Below are positions 32,570-38,162 of a DNA stretch of 38,162 bases, piece by piece; within the stretch, counting starts at the first letter, position 1; every line of letters begins with the position of its first letter. Under the pieces are notes generated by a model. The model was not told the origin of the DNA. It saw nothing but the letters and a program-made list of their open reading frames with translations, and ran no database searches. Position numbers and translations under genes: made by a program. Source of the DNA: Candidatus Gastranaerophilales bacterium (GTDB taxonomy: Bacteria > Cyanobacteriota > Vampirovibrionia > Gastranaerophilales > Gastranaerophilaceae); NCBI GenBank assembly GCA_900552525.1, contig UNSK01000016.1:1-38162 (forward strand). Direction: 5' to 3'.

Positions 32570-33565
32570 TTAAATCTCTTCATCTTTCTCCGAAGCACGC
32601 TTGAGAATATTCCTGTCGAGTTTCTTTTTGCCATATTTTTTATGTGACTTCTCCATCAATCTTTCACTCGGACGTTTTGAGGAAGAAATTTTTGAAATCC
32701 CGCTATTCAAATTTTTATACCAGAGTGACCAGAGAATCGAACGCAGAGGCAGCGTATATTGAATCAAGATTTGTGCAACAAAGGTTTGTATTGTAAAAAT
32801 TGCCACATCATAAGCAGTTGGTGATTTCAACCCGAACTGTTCCAATTCAGGAAGAGGCATAAGATTCACAAATGGTAAAATACCTTTTGACAAAAATTCA
32901 CTTATGCCGGACAAGTCAAAAATCTTTATAACAATCTGCGGTATTAAAATGTATGTTAATGCACCTGAAAGCGCCATAAGCATAAAAGTAGAAGAAAAGT
33001 GCCCCTTAACCAGAGTTAAACTCTTTTTTACGCATCCAACAGGAGATAGTTCCGGCTCAAATGTAAAGACCTGAAAAGTCAAAACAAAATACACTGCTAA
33101 AATCCCGCAAATAACCCAGAATAACGGACAGAGTGCTATAGCAGAGAATATTCCGAATAAAAACCATAACCCTATAAAAGGAATGGCCCGCCTTTTTATA
33201 AGTTCTGTATGCGCATCAAAATCATAAACTCGTCCCGACTTTTGCATATTCTCATACATTGAATTAACTGCTCCATAAGCAACAAGATATTCCCAGAATG
33301 ATTTGCAAAATATTGCAAGTCCCGGGAGTGTTATTAGAATAGAAAGCAATATTAACACATTAAAATTATCCAGAGCTGAGAATTTCTCTATAAGCGGAGG
33401 AAGATTCTGGGTATAAAAATAAGTTATTAAAAATACAAGAAGCAGACCTCCAATTTGCCCTAACACCGGAAAAGTCATGTATTTAATGAATTTATCAAAA
33501 TTTGAAAAATATAATCCTATTGCTTCTGTAAATATTCCAAGCGGTGTATTATTTCTTTTTGCCAT
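32570..33565 (-). CDS. Polytopic membrane protein of unknown function
   Basis: A 331-residue protein with about six hydrophobic helices (near 25-50, 70-90, 130-165, 190-215 and 245-270) and a basic C-terminal tail rich in Lys and Arg ('KSHKKYGKKKLDRN'). The opening 'GIFTEAIGLYFSNFDKFIKY' and the repeated 'P..G..KKSL.L' pattern resemble general bacterial membrane proteins of the DUF975 or glycerophosphodiester-phosphodiesterase membrane-domain type, but the match is not specific. GCAGGAG precedes the ATG. It is divergent from the PHP gene, with only 30 bases between the starts, so the two may share regulation. Confidence 0.7.
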   Translation of the reverse strand: MAKRNNTPLGIFTEAIGLYFSNFDKFIKYMTFPVLGQIGGLLLVFLITYFYTQNLPPLIEKFSALDNFNVLILLSILITLPGLAIFCKSFWEYLVAYGAVNSMYENMQKSGRVYDFDAHTELIKRRAIPFIGLWFLFGIFSAIALCPLFWVICGILAVYFVLTFQVFTFEPELSPVGCVKKSLTLVKGHFSSTFMLMALSGALTYILIPQIVIKIFDLSGISEFLSKGILPFVNLMPLPELEQFGLKSPTAYDVAIFTIQTFVAQILIQYTLPLRSILWSLWYKNLNSGISKISSSKRPSERLMEKSHKKYGKKKLDRNILKRASEKDEEI

Positions 33566-33595
33566 ACTTTTTTTCTCCTGCTATAGTATAATATT

Positions 33596-34207
33596 ATGAA
33601 AGACCTAACAGAACAAGATTTTTTATCAGGAAAAGTTAACCTGCATATACATACAAATTATTCCGACGGAAAAGCGGATTTTAAAAAAGTTTTAGATAAT
33701 GCTAAAAAGAACGGCTACAAACTTATTTCCATAACAGATCATAATACAGTAGAAGGACATAAACATTATCAAGATGAAATTCTTGTAACAGGAGTAGAGT
33801 TCGACTGCTGGTTTGGCTACGTTTTTATCCATCTTTTAGCATACAATATTGATGTTAATCATCCTTCACTTTGCCCCTTTCTGGCAAAAACAAAAGCTGA
33901 AACAGAAGGTGATTTAATACGTCTTTTTGCAAGAAGAAATGTACCTGAATTAATAAAAGCAATCCACGAAGCAGGTGGTATAGCAGTACTAGCTCATCCT
34001 GCATGCTACTGGGCAATAAGTCTTGAGAGATTAGTAAAAAAACTAATGAAGCATGGATTAGACGGCATTGAAGTCTTTTATCCTTACCCACGTTTCCGAA
34101 AAATTGTAAAATTTCATAGTGCAAAAGATGTCAGAAAAATTGCAGACAAATATCCTCAGCTTCTAAAAACAGGTGGAACAGACTTCCACGGAGAAGTTTT
34201 TAATTAG
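33596..34207 (+). CDS. PHP-domain phosphoesterase
   Basis: A 203-residue PHP-family protein, a trinuclear metal-dependent phosphoesterase related to histidinol phosphatase and the RNase AM type. Motifs are 'VNLHIHTNYSDG' (His17, His19, Asp24), 'ISITDHNTVEGH', 'GGIAVLAHPACYW' and the terminal 'GGTDFHG', which together supply the metal ligands. The length is shorter than RNase AM (about 290), so a substrate prediction would be unsafe; nucleotide or oligonucleotide phosphates are likely. No ribosome site is seen; TATAAT lies three bases before the ATG, too close for a normal leader. Confidence 0.88.
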   Translation: MKDLTEQDFLSGKVNLHIHTNYSDGKADFKKVLDNAKKNGYKLISITDHNTVEGHKHYQDEILVTGVEFDCWFGYVFIHLLAYNIDVNHPSLCPFLAKTKAETEGDLIRLFARRNVPELIKAIHEAGGIAVLAHPACYWAISLERLVKKLMKHGLDGIEVFYPYPRFRKIVKFHSAKDVRKIADKYPQLLKTGGTDFHGEVFN

Positions 34208-34309
34208 CCAGACGGGTATATATTATATAAAAATTTCCCCCCGGTGCGATAATTCTTTTTTTAGCTTGATTGAAATAACATGATTGAGTCGAAAGTTAAA
34301 GGAGGATTT

Positions 34310-35140
34310 ATGAGTAATTGCATATATACAGCACCTGTTTATAAATTGGAAGAATTAAACAATTTATTTATAGAACTTACAGCTAAAAACTGTAATCAGA
34401 GATGTTCCAGCTGCTATATTGATTTTCCTATGAGCAAAAATGTAAAAGATTTTATTTCAATTGACAAAATAAAAGAAGCACTTAATGATACAAAATTTGA
34501 GAACCTCTACTGCATATATTTAACCGGAGCTGAACCCATGACACATCCGGATTTTAATACGATATTAAGACTGTGTTTGAAAAGATGCAATGTTTGTATT
34601 TGCACCAATGCAAGTTTTTTAAATGAGAAAAAAATAAGATTTTTAAAAAAAGTTGAGGAAGAAGGGGTAAACCAAATATTTTTTAAACTTTCGCTTTGCC
34701 ACTATAACGAACTTGATAGCGATAAAGTAAAATATCGCGGCAACTACAGACAAACAATATATGCGCTTAAAACTTTAAGCAGATATAATTTTAATTCCGT
34801 TCTATCCATTCAAAATTCCTATAATTTAAATGAAAGTGAAATACTAGAACAATTTAATCTAATATTCAAAGAGCAGGAAATTATAAACACAGATATACAA
34901 ATAACAGTTTCTTATCCCTCTTTTGATGATAGCAATTTCTCTAAACCTTCCTGCAAGACCGATTGCATGCATGGAAGAATTCTTTGCCAGAATGGTATTT
35001 ATGCCTGTCCGTTTTTAGCAAATGATTATAGAGGACGAGCAGGCAGTTCTTTCAAAGATTATTCAAAAAATATCACAGCAGAAACAGACTTCTGTGCAAC
35101 ATGTTCTAAAAATAACAACTATATGTTCGCAATAGGATAA
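34310..35140 (+). CDS. Radical SAM protein with C-terminal Cys cluster
   Basis: A 276-residue radical SAM enzyme. The start is ATG 34310, directly after AAAGGAGG; the longer frame from 34280 is rejected. The cluster motif is 'NCNQRCSSCYID', with Cys28, Cys32 and Cys35 (CX3CX2C) for the 4Fe-4S centre that cleaves S-adenosylmethionine, then 'LTGAEPMTHPDF' as the SAM-binding 'GGE'-like region. The C-terminal part holds further Cys in 'CKTDCMHGRILCQNGIYACP' and 'DFCATC', resembling a short SPASM-type auxiliary cluster. Such proteins modify peptides or sugars; no partner peptide gene is visible nearby. The substrate is unknown. Confidence 0.85.
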   Translation: MSNCIYTAPVYKLEELNNLFIELTAKNCNQRCSSCYIDFPMSKNVKDFISIDKIKEALNDTKFENLYCIYLTGAEPMTHPDFNTILRLCLKRCNVCICTNASFLNEKKIRFLKKVEEEGVNQIFFKLSLCHYNELDSDKVKYRGNYRQTIYALKTLSRYNFNSVLSIQNSYNLNESEILEQFNLIFKEQEIINTDIQITVSYPSFDDSNFSKPSCKTDCMHGRILCQNGIYACPFLANDYRGRAGSSFKDYSKNITAETDFCATCSKNNNYMFAIG

Positions 35141-35147
35141 AATTATT

Positions 35148-35176
35148 TTTACAAAAAAGATTTTATCTTATATAAT
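35148..35176 (+). promoter_or_regulatory. Strong promoter for the GH57 gene
   Basis: TTTACA (35148-35153), a 17-base spacer and a perfect TATAAT (35171-35176) predict a start near 35183, leaving a leader of about 158 bases. Confidence 0.7.
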
Positions 35177-35340
35177 CCTTATATAAGTGGTTTCAGGGGT
35201 TTTAGACGCTCAAAGATAGTTAACATTTGTAACATTATTCCGCTGAATTAATACTAAAGAGTTAAATTTTTGATAAGATTATGTTATAAATAATAATGTA
35301 AAAATATATATTCAAACACGAGAAATGAACGGAGGCTAAA

Positions 35341-37059
35341 ATGTCAGTAGGACAATTCGTATTTATGTTACACAGCCATCTGCCTTATTATAGAAAAGCA
35401 GGTATGTGGCCATTCGGTGAAGAAAACCTTTACGAATGTATGGCAGAAACTTATGTACCTCTACTTAACGCTATAGCAGAACTATATGAAGAAGGTATTA
35501 AAGCGAAATTAACAGTAGGGATTACTCCAATTCTTGCTGAGCAGCTAAACGATGAACACTTACAGAATGGATTTGTTGAATACATAGATTCAAGAATTGC
35601 TGCTGTTTCAAAAGACTTGGACAGATATCCTGATCCTAAAGTTGCACATTCTCAGCATTTAAAATATCTGGCTAAATATTACTTCGATTTATGGAATAAA
35701 TTAAGAGATGATTTTGTAAATAAATACGAAAAAAATCTGATTAAATATTTCAAAAAATATCAGGATTTAGGTTGTATTGAAATTACGACTTCAGGCGCAA
35801 CACATGGTTTTTCACCGCTTCTTGCTACTGACAGCAACCTTAATGCCCAGTTTAAAGTTGGACAGGATACAACCAAAAGATTGTTCGGCAAAAAAGCAAT
35901 GGGAGCATGGCTTCCTGAATGTGCTTACCGTCAAGGTTATGAATATGTCGGCAAAGATGGCAAAAAGCATTGGAGGCCAGCCATTGAAGTTACTCTTCAG
36001 AACAATGACATTCACTATTTCTTTACAGAATCTCATGTAATTGAAGGCGGAAATTCTATTGGTAACAGACGTGTAATCGGTATGTACGGAAACATTGAAT
36101 ACATTCCGCTTCCGGAAAGACCTGCGACTGGTTATGATACATACTCTGCTTACTGGCTGCCTGACGCTCAGGTTGCAGTTATGGGACGTAACGATAGAGC
36201 CGGATATCAGGTTTGGTCTGCTGCTGACGGCTATCCTGGCGATGGCTGCTTTAGAGAATTCCACAAAAAAGATGATAAATCAGGCATGCATTACTGGAGA
36301 ATTACATCACCGACAACTGATTTAGGTGATAAAATGCTTTATGATCCGGTTCTTGCAATGAATAAAATCAACGAAAACTCTGATCACTATACAACATTAA
36401 TTTACCACCTGTTAAATGATTACAAACTTGCTAAAAATAAAGAAGGGCTTGTAATGGTATCATTTGATACAGAATTATTCGGACACTGGTGGTTTGAAGG
36501 TGTTGAATTTATCAAACAGGTTATCAAGAAATTCCACGACTATCTTCCGGAAGTTGAAAGACTCACTGCTGGAGAATACGTTACAAAATATCCTCCAAAA
36601 GAAGCTATACAAATTCCTGAAAGCTCCTGGGGACAAGGCGGACATTTCTATGTATGGATGAACCACTTAACTGAATGGATGTGGCCTATTATCCACTCTT
36701 GCGAAAAACGTATTAACGCTATTGTTGATGCTCATTCTGAAATACCTGAAGATAAATTACTTCATAGAGCATTGAATCAATTAGCAAGAGAAAATCTGTT
36801 ATTGCAAAGTTCTGACTGGCCGTTCCTGATTACAACATGGCAGGCTAAAGATTATGCAACTGATAGATTTAATGAACATGTTGATAGATTTAGTTTAATA
36901 GCTGATATGATTGAAAGTGGAAACATTGATGAAGCAAAACTTTCTGAAATAGAAAGCATTGATAACTGCTTCCCTGTAATAGATTACAGAGTTTACCAGT
37001 CAATCGAAGAAGGTGTAATTCCTCAGCAGGAAAAGAAACTTGCACCACTATATCAGTAA
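35341..37059 (+). CDS. Glycoside hydrolase family 57 alpha-glucan enzyme
   Basis: A 572-residue GH57 enzyme, most like the 1,4-alpha-glucan branching enzymes of this family, which act on glycogen or starch-like polymers. Visible markers are 'FVFMLHSHLPYYRKAG' at the start, 'EITTSGATHGFSPLL', the nucleophile motif 'AWLPECAYRQGYEY' (Glu193), and the acid motif 'VSFDTELFGHWWFEGV' (Asp376). A helical C-terminal domain contains 'SDWPFLITTWQAKDYA'. An ACGGAGG site lies before the ATG. The long leader suggests post-transcriptional control. The gene is monocistronic and followed by a perfect inverted repeat. Branching versus hydrolysis cannot be told from the sequence alone. Confidence 0.92.
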   Translation: MSVGQFVFMLHSHLPYYRKAGMWPFGEENLYECMAETYVPLLNAIAELYEEGIKAKLTVGITPILAEQLNDEHLQNGFVEYIDSRIAAVSKDLDRYPDPKVAHSQHLKYLAKYYFDLWNKLRDDFVNKYEKNLIKYFKKYQDLGCIEITTSGATHGFSPLLATDSNLNAQFKVGQDTTKRLFGKKAMGAWLPECAYRQGYEYVGKDGKKHWRPAIEVTLQNNDIHYFFTESHVIEGGNSIGNRRVIGMYGNIEYIPLPERPATGYDTYSAYWLPDAQVAVMGRNDRAGYQVWSAADGYPGDGCFREFHKKDDKSGMHYWRITSPTTDLGDKMLYDPVLAMNKINENSDHYTTLIYHLLNDYKLAKNKEGLVMVSFDTELFGHWWFEGVEFIKQVIKKFHDYLPEVERLTAGEYVTKYPPKEAIQIPESSWGQGGHFYVWMNHLTEWMWPIIHSCEKRINAIVDAHSEIPEDKLLHRALNQLARENLLLQSSDWPFLITTWQAKDYATDRFNEHVDRFSLIADMIESGNIDEAKLSEIESIDNCFPVIDYRVYQSIEEGVIPQQEKKLAPLYQ

Positions 37060-37076
37060 AACTTGATTTAAAGAAG

Positions 37077-37106
37077 AATGGCACATTAGTAAACTAATGT
37101 GCCATT
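37077..37106 (+). terminator. Perfect 13-bp inverted repeat after GH57 gene
   Basis: AATGGCACATTAG and CTAATGTGCCATT close a four-base TAAA loop. Only three T follow, so it is a weak intrinsic terminator or an mRNA-stabilising hairpin, 18 bases after the stop. Confidence 0.6.
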
Positions 37107-37121
37107 TAAAATATAGGTAAA

Positions 37122-37565
37122 ATGAGAATAGTTGAAATAGAAAAAAGAACTCCAATACTAATCAAACAATTATTAAAAATATGGGAAAGTTCGGTAAGAG
37201 AAACCCATTTATTTTTATCTGATAATGAAATAAAACGCATAGCCGATTACGTACCACTGGCGCTAAACAATATTAATCATCTTGTAATAGTTGAAGATGA
37301 TAATTATCAACCCGTAGCTTTTATGGGCATCGAAAAAGAAAGACTTGAAATGCTTTTCGTTGCACCTCATGAAATTAAAAAAGGCTTAGGAAAAAGTTTA
37401 ATCCAGTTTGGCATAAAAAATTATCAGTTAAAAGAGTTAACTGTAAACGAACAAAACCCGCAGGCAAAAGGTTTTTATGAACATCTTGGATTTCATGTAT
37501 ACAAAAGAACTGAAACAGATGAGCAGGGGAATCCTTATCCTCTTTTATATATGAAGCTGGATTAA
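37122..37565 (+). CDS. GNAT acetyltransferase, YjaB-like
   Basis: A 147-residue Gcn5-related N-acetyltransferase that follows the layout of Escherichia coli YjaB. It has 'WESSVRETHLFLS' near the N-terminus, 'PVAFMGIEKERLEMLFVAP' as the central strands, 'KKGLGKSLIQFGI' as the acetyl-CoA pyrophosphate loop, 'LTVNEQNPQAKGFYEHLGF' as the signature helix, and 'TETDEQGNPYPLLYMKL' at the end. The acceptor is not known even for YjaB. The ribosome site (ATAGGT) is weak. It stands between the GH57 terminator and the SRP RNA promoter. Confidence 0.9.
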   Translation: MRIVEIEKRTPILIKQLLKIWESSVRETHLFLSDNEIKRIADYVPLALNNINHLVIVEDDNYQPVAFMGIEKERLEMLFVAPHEIKKGLGKSLIQFGIKNYQLKELTVNEQNPQAKGFYEHLGFHVYKRTETDEQGNPYPLLYMKLD

Positions 37566-37571
37566 GTTATC

Positions 37572-37600
37572 TTGAAGTGCAATTTTATTCGTGATATAAT
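37572..37600 (+). promoter_or_regulatory. Promoter of the SRP RNA
   Basis: TTGAAG (37572-37577), a 17-base spacer and TATAAT (37595-37600) predict a start at the G of 37607, which agrees with the start of the SRP RNA. Confidence 0.75.
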
Positions 37601-37606
37601 CAATTT

Positions 37607-37800
37607 GCCGTACTCCACGGGGACTTAGCGGATCTCTCGACTCGAACGCTTTATGCGAGGTGCAGAGCCTGCTGTGAGGGTTACAGGCGGATTGCCTATG
37701 TTTATAGGATTGTTGATAACTTAGAATATAATGGCGCAAGCTATCGAACCGTGTCAGGATGGAAACATAGCAGCACTAAGGTAATCCTTGCGGGTGTTAT
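37607..37800 (+). ncRNA. ffs: Signal recognition particle RNA, long form
   Basis: The region has the conserved apical core of SRP RNA: GTGTCAGGATGGAAACATAG and the following CAGCAC (about 37751-37776), with a GGAA loop and the 'AGCAGC' internal loop that bind Ffh. About 90 bases upstream, GGATTGCC (about 37690) pairs with GGTAATCC (about 37780-37787), forming the long central helix. The 5' end (GCCGTACTCC...) can make the Alu-type domain, so the RNA is of the long type, as in Bacillus and cyanobacteria. The 3' end is approximate. There is no strong terminator; the T-rich stretch after 37795 may end it. Confidence 0.85.
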
Positions 37801-37916
37801 AATTTTAAGAAGTAGGTTTTATAAGCAAAATCAATTCGGTTGTATTTCGATAGGCAGTGGTACGGTTTTTACACTACGTGCGTAGATATTTGGCCGGAAA
37901 ACATTTTACATAACTA

Positions 37917-38162
37917 CTAACTTATTTTATTAACCACAAGTTTCATTCCAGATAAAACGGCCCTTGCCCCAACCGGAATAGTTACTTTTTCTTGATTATG
38001 CGTAATCTTAAACCCGCCAACGGCCGGTATAGAAAATTCATGAAAAAGTTCATCTAACCAATCCTGATTATCTACATAAAGAAAATCTCCGAGAACAATT
38101 CCCTTACAGTTAGCCCTAAATTTTTCTATATTAAAAAGCTGAGTAAACATTCTATCTATTTT
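37917..38162 (-). CDS. LD-carboxypeptidase (peptidase S66), C-terminal part
   Basis: The frame is open to the right edge of the window, so the N-terminal part, including the nucleophile Ser, is not seen. The visible 81 residues match the end of the S66 family (LdcA/MccF): 'KIDRMFTQLFNIEKF', like the 'DR.L..L' segment, then 'CKGIVLGDF', 'FHEFSIPAVGGFKITHN' with the catalytic-type His, and 'VTIPVGARAVL'. LdcA trims the terminal D-alanine of murein tetrapeptides in the cytoplasm during cell-wall recycling. The spacing from 'GFKITH' to 'TIPVG' is as in the family. The gene converges with the SRP RNA. Confidence 0.85.
   Translation of the reverse strand, partial: KIDRMFTQLFNIEKFRANCKGIVLGDFLYVDNQDWLDELFHEFSIPAVGGFKITHNQEKVTIPVGARAVLSGMKLVVNKIS

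Noticed and set aside
34208..34309. Regulatory RNA before the radical SAM gene
   Set aside because: Apart from the AAAGGAGG site, there is only an AT-rich stretch and a C-run; no stable stem or promoter was convincing.
35812..36264. 150-residue minus-strand ORF within the GH57 gene
   Set aside because: It lies fully inside a strongly recognised coding sequence, with no start site signals.
37801..37916. Possible second RNA gene after the SRP RNA
   Set aside because: No tRNA, 6S or tmRNA features, and no clear promoter or terminator could be found; only a short palindrome CTACGTGCGTAG is visible.
1..38162. CRISPR array, insertion sequence or prophage
   Set aside because: No regularly spaced direct repeats, no transposase, integrase, cas or phage structural genes were seen on either strand.

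Overview
The window looks like a chromosomal piece of a low-GC, Gram-negative, host-associated member of the Gastranaerophilales (Vampirovibrionia, formerly Melainabacteria). This is an inference. It rests on lipid A genes (lpxD, lpxC, fabZ), a TolC-like outer-membrane protein and an LD-carboxypeptidase in an AT-rich genome, together with many lineage-specific proteins that begin with a short tag such as 'NFRA', 'LFKA' or 'PFKG'. Gene density is high, and several convergent gene pairs overlap at their stop codons. There is no rRNA, tRNA, insertion sequence, prophage or CRISPR array, and no gene-free stretch longer than 300 bases.

Layout. 1-3185: the end of a TPR-like protein, a lipoprotein with three repeats, a 28-residue membrane ORF on the minus strand, and an unknown protein with a possible 3' frameshift. 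3287-4065: rpsP, and an 82-residue protein carrying three copies of the FRA/FKG tag. 7962-4101 (minus): an overlapping operon of a MATE exporter, rsmE, a CCA-adding/HD enzyme and a CX5R phosphatase. 7984-10333: a cobalamin riboswitch followed by a Cys/His/Met-rich protein and an internally duplicated membrane protein. 10394-10490: a possible small RNA ending in a terminator. 10558-15440: a biosynthetic operon, dapB-asd-(68 aa)-rfaE2-lpxD-lpxC-fabZ, joining lysine/diaminopimelate synthesis to lipid A and heptose metabolism. 15515-18136: a large lineage-specific protein.

18138-23223: ispF; a small protein; a minus operon nrnA-yihY-YkgJ-like; a DciA-like helicase-loader candidate; and a repeat/coiled-coil protein. 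23397-28697: secA, a HAD phosphatase, a TolC-like protein, and a low-complexity membrane-anchored protein. 28789-32568: a membrane glycosyltransferase with a probable leaderless start, then a cluster of small lineage-specific genes. Two genes there are broken by single-base indels: one DUF697-like, one a zinc metallopeptidase candidate with HEWLH. 32570-38162: a membrane protein, a PHP phosphoesterase, a radical SAM protein, a GH57 alpha-glucan enzyme, a YjaB-like acetyltransferase, a long-form SRP RNA, and the end of an S66 LD-carboxypeptidase.

The two most interesting signals are the cobalamin-riboswitch-controlled pair at 7984-10333, which contains no known B12 gene, and the recurrent N-terminal Phe tag shared by otherwise unrelated proteins, which could be a targeting signal.
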